Shown: positions 40,037 through 53,270 of the stretch, one piece after another | Position numbering within the stretch: position 1 is the first letter of the stretch | Layout of the letters: each line of letters opens with the position of its first letter | Source: Tetracladium setigerum | Taxonomy: Eukaryota > Ascomycota > Leotiomycetes > Helotiales | DNA length: 64,000 bases | Reading direction: 5' to 3' | Assembly: GCA_031472005.1 (NCBI GenBank) | Contig: PZJY01000011.1 | Location: forward strand, 1,860,001-1,924,000 | Made by a program: the position numbers and the translations under genes | Notes under the pieces: generated by a model | Databases searched by the model: none | Told to the model about the DNA's origin: nothing | The model's input: the letters and a program-made list of their open reading frames with translations, nothing else

Positions 40037-40484
40037 TATTACGAACGTGACTTATATACACGTGAGGAGCTTAAGGCTCGGGAGCATTATAATAATTAAT
40101 ATAATTAAGTGGCTTATTATTATTACTTTATAAAGAACTTTAATAACCTAGTTTAATTATAAGAAAAGGATTAGTAGTAATAGCTTAAGTAATCACGTGA
40201 TAGAGTCCGCTAAGTAAGGAGTCTAATTAATAGAGTCGGACTTTAATATTTAGGACTTTATAATTCGGGACTCTAAGTATAACGAAGGGATTTATATAAG
40301 AAGGAATAGTATTTTATTAAATAAGAGCTTCGTGCTTAACTTAATATTTAAATTAAGATTATATATTATTAACATTAGCTTATTCTTACTTATAATCACC
40401 CTAGTAATTGACTTCCTTGCTTTAACTAGCAAATAAACCCTCGACTTCGACATCACTTCAGTTAGTGGAATCGGAATCGTGACA
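40037..40484 (+). repeat. 3' LTR of A
   Basis: 448 bp, TATTACG (from TGTTACG) to CGTGACA. Subtype shared with D2 at 61026. The AGTAG that follows (40485-40489) is probably the surviving copy of A's own target duplication. Confidence 0.85.
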
Positions 40485-43400
40485 AGTAGATAGGATCCGC
40501 CTTAAATTACTTCACTAAATTTTAACGTTATAAAGCTAAGACTAGATAAGATATTATAACTCTTTTAGAACTTTTTAAGAGAGGTTTAAAGCCTTACCTT
40601 AAGGAAGAACTTACTAAGTTAAGAGGTTTATTCTTAAACTTAAATACTTTAATTAAACACGTTATTTAATTAGATAACCGGTTATACGAAGTTAAGAAAG
40701 GGAATAGTTAAGGAAAGAGGGATAATAAAGAACGAAGACTTAATAATAGCTAAAGGAGGAGATAATATTATTAAGGTTAATATTAAGGACGTTCTTAATA
40801 AGTTAATACCACTTAGAAGGGCCTAAAACCTCTCTCGCCGGAAGAAAAGAAACGCCGCCGAGAAAACTAACTTTATTATAAGTGTGGACAAGCCGGCTAT
40901 AAGGCCACCGATTATCTTAAGAAGTAAAAACCCCGCTAAGTTAATACCACTTAATAAAAGTAAATCGCTGTCTTAAATAAGGTTCTTATTAAGGAAGAAT
41001 TATCTTAAGACTTTAAATAAGATAACCTTATTATTAAATATAATAGCTTAAATACGCTACTTACTTATTAATCTTAATACGATTTAATCGATAATATAAT
41101 ATTTAAAGAAATTTCCTTTAAATCTAAAACTAAATCTAAAACCAAGTCCGAACCCGACGGCTCGGACGGAGAAGCGAGATTTATAATAATAGCTATGCCT
41201 TAAGTCGGGGAACGATAATTCTTTATTAAGATAAGAATAAAAGGAAATAAATAAAGGTAAATTAAAGGAGAATTATAAGTTATAAATTATAAGATTACCG
41301 GTTATAAGCTTATTAAAGGAAAAGAATATCTCGTGTTATACCGAGATATTAAACGAATTTATTTTTACGATAATAGATTTAACCGCGCCACGATTAAATA
41401 GTTATTTATTAAGGAAGTTATTCACGAGTTAAAAGATATTTTAAAACTTAAAGACGAATAGGAAGTAACCCGAATCGTTAATTAAGAATAAACTTAGAGG
41501 AAGATTCGAACTATCCCGTGCTAGCCCTTCGAATACGCCGTGTAAAACGTTAAATTAGCTTTTATTTATACTTTAAAAATTAATACCTCTTACCGATTAG
41601 TGGAATAGACCGCTTACCTTAAAATATAAATAAACTTATTTAATAATTAAAGGGTTATAAAACTATTAAAGAAATTAAAAGAAGTTTATATTATTATAAG
41701 AAATAAATAAATTATTATAAAAATAAAATTATAAGGAAAACTAATTAAGGTTATAATTAATTTAAGAGTAACCGGAAACTTTATTTCCTTTAAAGAAGTT
41801 GCTCGGATTAATATTCCTTTCACCTTAATCACACCTTACGAACTATAGGTAATAAATAAAACGAAAGTAAAAGGAAATAATGGAATTATTAATTAAGGAA
41901 CGATTCTATTAAAATTATTATCCTTAAGAGGATATATTATAAATATCTAGTTTAATATTATATTAATAAGAAACCACGATATTATTTTAAGTATACCGTG
42001 AATTAAAGAATATAACCTTAAAATCGATTAGGTTAAAAGGACTATACGATTTAGACGTTATAATTACTAGGGTTTATAATAATAATTATATAGCCGGAAC
42101 GAGGTTTACGCTACCTTATTTAACGACGCCACCAGATATCTTAATAATATAGAGAGTCCTCCACGGGACGCTAATTAGAGCGAAAAGGAAATCCTTATAT
42201 AATATAAAAAGTATTTAAGATTATTTAAAAACCCGGAAGACTTTAAAGCCTTACCCGAATATTAATTATAAGATTATAAAATAAACTTAAAGGAAGGAAG
42301 GAAACCTCTTATATAAAAACTACGCCAATATCGTTACGATTCTATTAAGACGTTAAAAGTATTCGTCTAATTAATACTTAAGAAAGGATAAGTTAAATTA
42401 TTTAAGTCTTTAATATTTAATAATATATTAATCACTTATAAGAAGGATAACCTTAACGGTCGACCTTACGGCGATTATCGGGAACTCAATGACGCTACGA
42501 TACGAGATTAATATCCATTGCCGAACGCTTAGTACTTGCGGGATAAGCTAGCTAAAGCTATAATATATATTAAGTTAAATTAAAGAAGCTCGTTTAATCT
42601 AATCCGGATTAAAGAGGGACACGAATAGATAATTACGTTCCTCGTTCCCTTAAGACTTTATAAATAGATTATTATGCCTTTTAAGTTAATTAACGCACTT
42701 ATAACTTATTAACGCTAAAATAATAATATCTTATAAGAATACTTAAGAGTATTCGTAATTTATTATCTTAACGATATAATTATTTACTTAGAACGAGTCG
42801 AGGATTATAAGCGACACGTTAAGCTAGTCTTAAACGCCTTACTTAAGGTAGACTTTAGACTAAAACTGTAACGGCACTGTTCACCGGTACGATCACGTAA
42901 TCAAAGCAGGGATATATGGTGATATATGCTAGTGAATGATGATCGGTCGTAACAATAGGCTCTAATACTAAGAAAAGAAGAAAACTACCGATTAATAAGT
43001 GGCTAGAGGCCGGGCTATATATATGTCCGTAATAAGGCCGTAAGGCATCCGTAACTTCCAGGCTATCAAGTGCTCCTGCTTGTGCATCGGGACTAGTCCG
43101 CAACTGGCCCGGTACTGGTGCGATCCTGGTGGTCACGTGTGGGTCATGTGTTGATGGTCATCACAAAAACTTAGTAAGTGCGAGTTTAAAGTTACGGAAA
43201 CCTTATTTTTAAGATATATTATCCGACTAGGGTTTATAAGCATCGATCTTAAGAAAATTAAAGTTATTAAGGAATGGCCTAAACCTTAAAATATTAAGGA
43301 TATATAATCCTTTTTAGGAACCGGCAATTTTAGTTAATAATTTATTAAGGGATACTTAGGAATTGTCGCTCCCCTTACACGACTTATTAGAAAAGACGTA

Positions 43401-45390
43401 CCTTTCTTAATGGGATTAAGGGAGAAAGCCGCCTTTAAGGAACTTAAAATACGATTTATAAAAGAACCCGTGATTTATAATTTTTACGAAGATTAACTTA
43501 ATATTCTTTAAATAAATACCTTAAATATTTACGTAAGTGCTATACACCTTTAACTTAATAAGAACGGAAAATTATATCTTATAATATATTACTTTAAAAC
43601 TTACTCGTTAGCGGAATAAAATTACGATATTTATAAAAAGGAACTTATAATTATTATTAAAGCCTTAAGATATTAAAAAATTTACCTTTAAGGAGTTAAA
43701 TTCCCCGTTATAATATATATTAATTATATAAATTTAAGAACTTTTATAATTACGAAGGTTCTTAATAATTAAAGATTAATTAAATAAGTTAAGGAGCTAT
43801 CTTAATTCGATTTAATAATTAAATATATTAAAGGATTAGAGAATGTTATTACGGACGCTCTTAGCCGACCATTAAGATACGAAGGAAGTAAGGTTTATAA
43901 GGAAATCGTAATATTTAAAGAAAACGACGACGGAGATCTTATCCTTAATATTAAAGAAATCGCTTTACTTATTAAAATTAGCGGACTATTTATAAACGAA
44001 ATCCTTAAAGCTTAAGGAAAGGATTTAAAACACGTAAATTATTATAAGGGTAGACTAATTATATTAGACTTATACGTAAAGAAATTCGTTAAGAATTATT
44101 ATAAGGCCCCGGCTCACGGATATTAAGGGAGCCGTAAGACCCTTTAAAGACTTAAATATTACTTTTATATTAATTAAGTTATTACTTTAATTAAAGAAGT
44201 AATTAATTAATATAACGTATATATTCGTAATAAAGCCGTAAGACACGCACCTTACGGATTAATAAGAACGACACTTATATTAAAGATACCTTAAAAATCG
44301 ATCTAATAAGATTTTATCGTTAAATTATTACTTTTAAGAGATTTAATAATAAGAGTCGCTTACGACTCGATTCTAATTATAATAAAGAGGCTCACGAAGT
44401 ATATAATTTATATCTCGTATAAGGAATTTAATATTATTAAAGAATTAGCCTTCGTATTCTTATAAGAAGTAATTACTTATTACGATATATTAAAAGAGAT
44501 AGTCTCGGACCGAGATAAGCTCTTTACGTTTAAATTTTAAACCGCCTTAATTACTTATTTAAGAGTTAAGAGGAAATTATTAACTTCTTTTTATTTATAA
44601 ATAAATAAAGGAATAGAACGAATAAATTAAGTTATTAAAGCTTACCTACGTTATTATATTAATTATAAATAAGATAATTAAGTATTATTACTCCCATTAG
44701 CTTAATTTACTTATAATAGCTCGATTATAAACATTATAAGGGTATTATTATTTTATATTAATTTTAAATACGAGAAGAGTATATATTATAAACCTTATTT
44801 AATAAATATCGATAATTAATTAATTAAGACTTAAACTAATGAAATTAAATACTTATATACCGAATTAATTAAAGAGTTATAATTCGTAATAGAAAAAAGT
44901 GTATTATATTATAATAGAAAGCGTAATTAAGAGCTAACGTTAAAGGAGGGGGATAAAGTTTATTTATTACGACGAAATATTAAAATAAAAAGATTAAGCG
45001 ATAAATTAAATTATAAGAAACTTAAATTATTTAAAATTAAAACCGTTAAAGGACGTTTAAATTACGAACTCGCTTTATTAAAGAATATAAATATCTTTTT
45101 AATATTTTATATATCCCTCCTTAAGAAAGTATTATTAAGAGCACCACTAGCTCTTAATATATTAATATAACCGGTAAACCTAAAAGTAGAATATAAAGTA
45201 AAAAAAATCTTAAATTATAAGCTAGTTAGGAATAAACTTCACTATTTAATTAAATAAAAGAATTACTTATAATCTAAGAATTCTTAGGAATTAAAGACGA
45301 ATCTTAATTATTACCGGATATTAATAAATTACTATTATTACCTCTTACCTAGTTTAACCTTAAAGATTAAAAGGGAGTAAATAGATTATT
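40485..45390 (+). pseudogene. B gag (partial)-pol, RIP-inactivated
   Basis: Colinear with the gag-pol of A and D from mid-gag on. The zinc-knuckle remnant lies near 40860-40925. Interrupted in RT by the solo LTR. Stops throughout. Confidence 0.8.
42867..43165 (-). repeat. solo Gy1 LTR inserted in B, with TSD
   Basis: 299 bp, TGTAACGG...CATCACA, flanked by AAAAC on both sides (42862-42866 and 43166-43170). Nearly identical to the LTRs of C and hardly RIP-mutated, although the host element is saturated with RIP. A full Gy1 element must have inserted here late and then been lost by LTR-LTR recombination. Confidence 0.95.
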
Positions 45391-45399
45391 TAAAACGAT

Positions 45400-45805
45400 A
45401 AAAGCTAGCGGAGTAGCTTCCGTAATAATTAATGAGGAAACCGGCTCCGAGTTTTCGAATAGAGTCACTTAAAATTCGCGCTTAAGAGAATTAAGAATAA
45501 AATTAATATCCTTAAGAGTTAATAATTATAAGAAAAGATCGCTCTTAAGAGTTAAACCGTTTTCTACGGAATTCGTAGGCCGAGGAAGCCTTAAGAGGTA
45601 ACGCTTACGCGCCGCCCCTTAAAAGAACTTATATATTATTAAAGGACGAGATCGAATAATAATATAACCCTTAATATCGTAGGGCCGTTTAAAACGAATA
45701 TATTCGGAGTAGCGACTCGATTCTTAAACATTTAAAAGATACTTCTTATAAGTTTTCTTATAATATAAATATATTTCGGCTATACGGCTAGATTTCTTAA
45801 TACGC
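45400..45805 (-). pseudogene. B antisense accessory gene, RIP-inactivated
   Basis: Counterpart of 39480-39890 in A. The minus-strand codons show the same Tyr/Cys spacing over the first half of the cluster (around 45735-45775), with more mutations. Confidence 0.55.
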
Positions 45806-45945
45806 ACCGTTAGCGTAAGACGCTCTTTTAATTTTTAATAATAAATAAATAATATATTAAGAGAAGGTAATAATTATAAACTATTAACGATATTTCCCTT
45901 AATATATTTAAGTATAAGGATTATATTAATATGGAAGGGGGATAA

Positions 45946-46391
45946 TATTACGAACGTGACTTGCGCGCACGTGAGGAGCCTAAGGCTCGGGAGTAATATA
46001 ATAATTAATATAATTAAGTAACTTATTATTATTACTTTATAAAGAACTTTAATAACTTAGTTAATTATAGGAAAGTGTTAATAGTAATTACTTAAGTAAT
46101 CACGTGATAAAGTCCGTTAAGTAAGGAGTTTAATTAATAAAGTTAGACTTTAATAATTAGGACTTTATAATTTAAGACTCTAATTATTACGAAGAGACTT
46201 ATATAAGAAGGAATAGTATTTTATTAAATAAGAGCTTTATACTTAACTTAATATTTAAATTAGGATTATATATTATTAATATTAGCTTATTCTTACTTAT
46301 AATTATATAGTGATTGACTTCCTTACTTCGACTTAGTAAATAAACCCTCGATTACGACTTCACTTTAGTTAGTGGAACCGGAACCGTGATA
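45946..46391 (+). repeat. 3' LTR of B
   Basis: 446 bp, TATTACG...CGTGATA, preceded by the polypurine tract GGAAGGGGGATAA and followed by the duplication AGAGG. Confidence 0.85.
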
Positions 46392-46874
46392 AGAGGCCCT
46401 GTTTCGGTCGCCTTCCGGGGTAGCTCTTAAGGTTCTTAAAATAGTAGGTCGTTCGATAATAACCTCCTCGTTAATGCTTTCCTCTCGAATCTTAGTAACG
46501 AAGCGCGATTCTGCTTCCGGAGTCTCGATAAACGTCCGTAAGGGGCTAGCACTAAGAGCTTTAAAAGGGCTAGTATACCCCGGAGGATAGTTAGTTATAG
46601 ATTTAGTTCGAGAATCCTATTAAAGTTCATTATTTATAATCTTCTTTAGCTCGGCTAATTAGCGCTAAGTATTAGCGCGAAGCTCCCGATTCTAAGCTTT
46701 TATTTACCGTATAAAGCTTTAGATTTAATTACTTATTTATTAAAAGAAGGCTTCTTAATTAGTAAGTTTCTTCTTCCCTTTTCCTTTAGCTCGCCTTTTA
46801 TTACCGGAACCGGCGCTCTCCTGGCCTAAAGATTCCTCTAGTCGTTCTTCGTCACTTAGCTAGTTAATCGATAT
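46392..46874 (-). pseudogene. E2 gag, N-terminal part
   Basis: Colinear with gag residues 1 to about 160 of copy C, on the same strand. Start codon mutated; several Gln codons turned to stops. Confidence 0.85.
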
Positions 46875-47249
46875 CTCGGTAGCCTTAGTATTAGTAATAT
46901 TAATGTCGGTGGCCACCGGCCGCGGTGCTTAATTAAAGCTAGAGGGGAGTGATAATTAGTGGTGGTCGTTAAGAAGTGGTGGGAGGTTGATATTTATACC
47001 GGGTGGGATATTAGTATCTTCCGGATAACTTTTAAATTAGTTAACACTTAATATTATTATAGTTTCCTTTATATAAGGGGTTATTAGAGTCTCTCGGAGC
47101 GTAGTCGATACGTTCCTACTCCCTTAACGCAGCGAGTTCTCGGAAGTCGCTCGCTCGATTTTACTAGCTGCCGGTGCTAATATTAAACCTTAATATTATT
47201 AATTATCTAAGTAATCTCTAATTACTTAACTCTTCGCAACTTTACTAAA
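46392..47249 (-). mobile_element. E2, 5' portion (gag N terminus and leader)
   Basis: Resumes E2 exactly where it stopped at 33872. It contains the start of gag (46874, ATG turned to ATA) and most of the leader, then is interrupted at 47249 by Gy2 element D (possible TSD CTAAA at 47245-47249). The rest of the leader and the 5' LTR are outside the window. Confidence 0.88.
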
Positions 47250-47695
47250 TGTTACGAACGTGACCTGCGCGCACGTGAGGAGCCTGAGGCTCGGGAGCAA
47301 TATAGTAATTAGTATAATTAAGTGGCTTGCTATTACTACTTTATAAAGAACTCTAGTAACCTAGTTAATTATAAGAAAGTATTAATAATAATTACTTAAG
47401 TAATCACGTGATAGAGTCCGCTAAGTAAGGAGTTTAATTAATGGAGTCGGACTCTAATAGTTAGGACTTTATAGTTCGGGACTCTAGTCATTACGAAGAG
47501 ACTTATATAAGAAGGAATAATATTTTATTAAATAAGAGCTTTATACTTAACTTAATATTTAAATTAAGATTATATATTATTAATATTAACTTATTCTTAC
47601 TTATAATCATATAGTGATTAACTTCCTTACTTCGACTTAATAAATAAACCCTCGATTACGACTTTACTTTAATTAATGGAACCGGAACCGTAACA
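47250..47695 (+). repeat. 5' LTR of D
   Basis: 446 bp, TGTTACGAACG...CGTAACA, the best-preserved LTR of the B/D subtype. It has a CACGTG box, GAGCCTGAGGCTC near its left end and TATATAAG. Confidence 0.88.
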
Positions 47696-50600
47696 CTTTA
47701 AGTACCTTTTATTAAAGTAAGAACGATATTAATAATAGCCCTTATAACCGGAAACACTAGTAGCACTAGCATTAATACTAATAAGATTAACCTTACTCCC
47801 GCTAATAGTGATAATCTTAAAGGGAAGGAACCCGAGGACGCATTAAGTGCTAACGATAAGATGGATATTAACGATAATAATGACTTTAATAATAGAGACG
47901 ATAACTTAACGCCTTTCGAATTAAAAGAAGCTGTCCGAGTTTCTTAACTTAACAAATTCGACGGTACTTAGAAGAACTTAAATTCTTTTATCCTTTAAAT
48001 AAAGATTTACTTCTCTTTTAATAACGATAAGTTCGTTATAATTTATATTAAGAGCCTTTATACGGCCTCTTTCCTTAGATTTACTACTTAAGATTAAATG
48101 GAATTATTCTTAATAGATTTCTATAATTATCGGACCGATAGGAAAATAATAATAAAAACTTAAGAGATTTTTAAAAACTAAGATAAATTTAAGAATAAAA
48201 TTAGAAAAATATTTAAAGATTTCGATATTATTTAGGTAATAGTTTGAAAACTCTTAGACCTTAAGCAAATAGGATCCGCCTTAAATTACTCTATTAAATT
48301 CTAACATTATAAAGCTAAGACCGGATAGGATATTATAACTCTTTTAAAACTTTTTAAGAGAGGTTTAAAGCCTTACCTTAAGGAAGAACTTATTAAGTTA
48401 AGAGGTTTATTCTTAAACTTAAACACTTTAATTAAACACGTTATTTAATTAAATAACCGGTTATACGAAGCTAAGAAAGGGAATAGTTAAGGAAAGAGGG
48501 ATAATAAAGAACGAAGACTTAATAATAATTAAAGGAGGAGATAATATTACCGAGGTTAATACTAAGGACGTTCTTAATAAGTTAATACCACTTAAAAGGG
48601 CCCGAAACCTCTCTCGCCGGAAGAAAAGAAACGCCGCCGAGAAAACTAACTTTATTATAAGTATGGATAAGCCGGCCATAGGGCCGCCGACTATCCTAAG
48701 AAGTAAAAACCCCGCTAAGTTAATACTACTTAATAAAAGTAAATCGCCGTCTTAAATAAGGTTCTTATTAAGAAAGAATTATCTTAAGACTTTAAATAAG
48801 ATAGCCTTATCACTAGATATAATAGCTTAAATACGTTACTTACTTATTAATCTTAATACGATTTAATTAATAATATAATATTTAAAGAAATTTCCTTTAA
48901 ATCTAAAATTAAATCTAAAATCGAGTCCGAACCCGACGGCTCGGACGGAGAAGCGAGATTTATAATAATAGCTATGCCTTAGGTCGGGGAACGATAGTTC
49001 TTTATTAAGATAAGAATAAAAGGAAATAAATAAAGGCAAATTAGAGGAGAATTATAAGTTATAAATTATAAGACCACCGGTCATAAGCCTATTAAAGGAA
49101 AAGAATATCTCGTGTTGTACCGAGATATCGAATAAATTTGTTTTTACGATAATAGATCTAACCGCGCCACGATTGAATAGTTATTTATTAAGGAAGTTAT
49201 TCACGAGTTAAAAGATATTTTAAAACCCGGAGACGAATAAGAAGTAACCCGAATCGTTAATTAAGAACGAACTTAGAGGAAGATTTAAATTATCCCGTGC
49301 TAACCCTTTAAATACGCCGTGTAAAACGTTAAATTAGCTTCTATTTATACTTTAAAAATTAATACCCCTTATTAATTAATAAAATAGATCGCTTACCTTA
49401 AAATATAAATAAACTTATTTAACGATTAAAGGGTTATAAAATTATTAAGGAAATTAAAAGAAGTTTATATTATTATAAGAAACGAATAAATTATTATAAA
49501 AATAAAATTACGAGGAAAACTAATTAAGGTTATAATTAATTTAAGAATAACTAGAAACTTTATTTCCTTTAAAGAAGTTACTCGGATTAATATTCCTTTC
49601 ACCTTAATTACACCTTACGAATTATAAGTAATAAATAGAACGAAAGTAAAAGGAAATAATAGAATTATTAATTAAGGAACGATTTTATTAAAATTATTAT
49701 CCCGGGAGGATATATTATAAATATTTAATTTAATATTATATTAATAAGAAACCACGATATTATTTTAAGTATACCGTGGATTAAAGAATATAACCCCGAA
49801 ATCGATTAAGTTAAAAGGATTATACGATTTAGACGTTATAGCTATTAAGGTTCGTAATAATAACTATATAGCCGGAACGAGGTTTACGCCACCTTATTTA
49901 ACGACGCTACCGGATATCTTAATAATATAGAGAGTCCTCCACGAGACGTTAGTTAAAGCGAAAAGGAAATCCTTATATAATATAAAAAGTATTTAAGATT
50001 ATTCGAAAACCCGGAAGACTTTAAAGCCTTACCTGAATATTAATTATAAGATTATAAAATAAACTTAAAGGAAGGAAGGAAACCTCTTATATAGAAATTA
50101 CGCCGATATCGTTACGATTTTATTAAGACGTTAAAAGTATTCGTTTAATTAACACTTAAGAAAGGATAAGTTAAACTATTTAAGTCTTTAATATTTAATA
50201 ATATATTAATTACTTATAAGAAGGATAACCTTAACGATCGACCTTACGGCGATTATCGGGAACTTAATAACGCTACGATATAAGATTAATATCTATTACT
50301 AAACGCTTAATACTTGCGGGATAAGCTAGCTAAAGCTATAATATATATTAAGTTAAATTAGAGAAGCTCGTTTAATTTAATCCGGATTAAAGAGGGACAC
50401 GAATAAATAATTACGTTCCTCGTTCCCTTAAGACTTTATAAATAGATTATTATACCTTTTAAGTTAATTAACGCACTTATAACTTATTAACGTTAAAATA
50501 ATAATATCTTACGAGAATACTTAAGAGTATTCGTAATTTATTATCTTAACGATATAATTATTTACTTAGAACGAGTCGAGGACTATAAGCGACACGTTAA

Positions 50601-52603
50601 GTTAGTCTTAGACGCCTTACTTAAGGTAAACTTTAAATTAAAACTTAATAAGTGCGAGTTTAAAGTTACGGAAACCTTATTTCTAAGATATATTATCCGA
50701 TTAGGGTTTATAAGTATTAATCTTAAGAAAATTAAAGCTATTAAGGAATAGCTTAAACCTTAGAATATTAAGGATATATAATCCTTTTTAAGAACCGGCA
50801 ATTTTAATTAATAATTTATTAAGGGATACTTAAGAATCGTCGCTCCCCTTATATAACTTATTAGAAAAGACGTACCTTTCTTAATAAGATTAAGGGAGAA
50901 AGCCGCCTTTAAGGAACTTAAAATACGATTTATAAAAGAACCCGTAATTTATAATTTTTATAAAGATCGACCTAATATTCTCTAAATAAATACCTTAAAT
51001 ATTTACGTAAGTATTATATACCTTTAACTTAATAAGAACGGAAAATTATATCTTATAATATATTACTCCGAAACTCACTCGCTAGCGGAATAAAACTACG
51101 ATATTTATAAAAAGGAACTTATAATTATTATTAAAGCCTTAAGATATTAAAAAATTTACCTTTAAGGAGTTAAATTCCTTATTATAATATATATTAATTA
51201 TATAAATTTAAGAACTTTTATAATTATGAAGGTTCTCGATAATTAAAGATTAGCTAAATAAGCTAAGGAGCTATCTTAGTTCGATTTAATAATTAAATAC
51301 ATTAAAGGATTAAAGAATATTATTACGGACGCTCTTAGCCGACTATTAAGATACGAAGGAAGTAAGGTTTATAAGGAAATCGTAATATTTAAAGAAAACG
51401 ACGACGAAGATCTTATCCTTAATATTAAAGAAATCGCTTTACTTATTAAAGTTAACGGACTATTTATAAACGAAATCCTTAAAGCTTAAGGAAAGGATTT
51501 AAAACACGTAAATTATTATAAGGGTAAATTAATTATATTAGACTTATACGTAAAGAAATTCGTTAAGAATTATTATAAGGCCCCGGCTCACGGATATTAA
51601 GGGAGCCGTAAGACCCTTTAAAGACTTAAATATTACTTTTATATTAATTAAGCTATTACTTTAATTAAAGAAGTAATTAACTAATATAACGTATATATTC
51701 GTAATAAAGCCGTAAGATACGCACCTTACGGATTAATAAGAACGATACTTATATTAAAGATACCTTAAAAATCGATTTAATAGGATTTTATTATTAAATT
51801 ATTACTTTTAAGAGATTTAATAATAAGAGTCGCTTACGACTCGATTTTAATTATAATAGAGAGGCTTACGAAGTATATAATTTATATCCCGTATAAGGAA
51901 TTTAATATTATTAAAGAATTAACCTTCGTATTCTTATAAGAAGTGATTACTCATTATAATATATTAAAAGAGATAATCTCGGACCGAGATAAGCTCTTTA
52001 CGTTTAAATTTTAAATCGCCTTAACTACTTATTTAAGAGTTAAGAGGAAATTATTAACTTCTTTTTATTTATAAATAAATAAAGGAATAAAATAAATAAA
52101 TTAAGTTATTAAAGCTTACTTACGTTATTATATTAATTATAAATAAGATAATTAAGTATTATTACTCTTATTAGCTTAATTTACTTATAATAGCTCGATT
52201 ATAAATATTACGAGGGTATTATTATTTTATATTAATTTTAAATATAAGAAGAGTGTATATTATAAACCTTATTTAATAGATATCGATAATTAGTTAGCTA
52301 AGACTTAAATTAATAAAATTAAACACTTATATATTAAATTAGTTAAAGAGTTACGATTCGTGGTAAAAAAAAGTATATTATATTATAATAAAAAGCGTAA
52401 TTAAGAGCTAACGTTAAAGGAGGGGGATAAAGTCTATCTATTACGACGAAATATTAAAATAAAAAGATTAAGCGATAAATTAAATTATAAGAAACTTAGA
52501 TTATTTAAAATTAAAACCGTTAAAGGACGTTTAAATTACGAACTCGCTTTATTAAAGAATATAAATATCTTTTTAATATTTTATATATCCCTCCTCGAGA
52601 AAG

Positions 52604-52902
52604 TGTAACGGCACTGTTCACCGGTACGATCACGTAATCAAAGCAGGGATGTATGGTGATATATGCTAGTGAATGATGATCGGTCGTAACAATAGGCTCT
52701 AATACTAAGAAAAGAAGAAAACTACCGATCAATAAGTGGCTAGAGGCCGGGCTATATACATGTCCGTAACAAGGCCGTAAGGCATCCGTAACTTCCAGGC
52801 CATCAAGTGCTCCTGCTTGTGCATCGGGACTAGTCCGCAACTGGCCCGGTACTGGTGCGATCCTGGTGGTCACGTGTGGGTCATGTGTTGATGGTCATCA
52901 CA
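52604..52902 (-). repeat. 3' LTR of C
   Basis: 299 bp, TGTAACGG...CATCACA as read on +. Appears identical to 60467-60765. Confidence 0.96.
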
Positions 52903-52914
52903 TCCCCCTCCTGG
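52903..52914 (-). other. polypurine tract of C
   Basis: Read in element sense, CCAGGAGGGGGA directly precedes the 3' LTR: the expected plus-strand primer site. The same tract, mutated, follows the E2 LTR at 27263. Confidence 0.8.
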
Positions 52915-53242
52915 AAGTGGAACTCGTCCTCGAGTTCCTGGTATCTGCCAATTGCGAGTAGCCAATCGCATCGTACAACGCTCGAAGCGCTGGTGAGATA
53001 CGGCTTGGTTTCGATGATATTGTTGGTCCAATTGATGAAGTGACACAATAGTAGCAAACAATTTTCTCGCTTAGCTACAATAGTAACAAACGACGATGTT
53101 GATAACGGGCGTGTAACTGGCCTGTATCGCCATACTTGAACAGTTGTTGCTGTACTATTGTTAATGAGTGACAATTGAATGCGAACAAGTTTGCAATTCG
53201 CTTGCGCACAATACCAGGAACTGGCTATTGTCGGATAGTGCA

Positions 53243-53248
53243 TATATA
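53243..53248 (+). promoter_or_regulatory. TATA box of the antisense gene in C
   Basis: TATATA on the + strand about 30 bp before a pyrimidine-rich start (TTCCTTTCCTTTCCC), which is where the first untranslated exon would begin. It lies inside the element, not in the LTR, so the antisense gene seems to have its own promoter. Confidence 0.5.
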
Positions 53249-53270
53249 GCTCTCGCAGCTCTCTTCGTTC

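Larger units (their letters stand above)
33873..40484 (+). mobile_element. Gy2 element A: RIP-degraded Ty3/Gypsy with both LTRs
   Basis: 5' LTR 33873-34318, gag-pol, a counter-oriented zinc-cluster gene, polypurine tract GGAAGGGGGATAA, 3' LTR 40037-40484. It is followed directly by the truncated element B. The 5-bp duplication AGAGG lies left of A (33868-33872) and right of B (46392-46396), so A and B together occupy one original insertion site in E2 gag. Confidence 0.88.
40485..46391 (+). mobile_element. Gy2 element B: 5'-truncated copy
   Basis: Begins in the middle of gag directly after the 3' LTR of A, runs through pol and the antisense gene region, and ends with an LTR at 45946-46391. 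Closest in sequence to D. Its own 5' LTR and early gag are missing, best explained by A inserting into B followed by recombination between their 5' LTRs. Interrupted by a solo Gy1 LTR at 42867-43165. Confidence 0.82.

Noticed and set aside
40037..40484. A and B read as a tandem array sharing one LTR
   Set aside because: B starts in mid-gag, the first LTR is chimeric, and one duplication encloses both; nested insertion plus LTR recombination explains this better.
48461..48679. Hydrophobic minus-strand frames at 48461-48679 and 62240-62485
   Set aside because: Both are antisense shadows of the RIP-mutated gag zinc-knuckle region of Gy2; open only because A/T-rich codons avoid stops in that frame.
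15556..52603. AT-rich stretch as mitochondrial DNA
   Set aside because: It aligns colinearly with the intact retroelement C through C-to-T/G-to-A changes and keeps CpG-rich islands, as expected for RIP.
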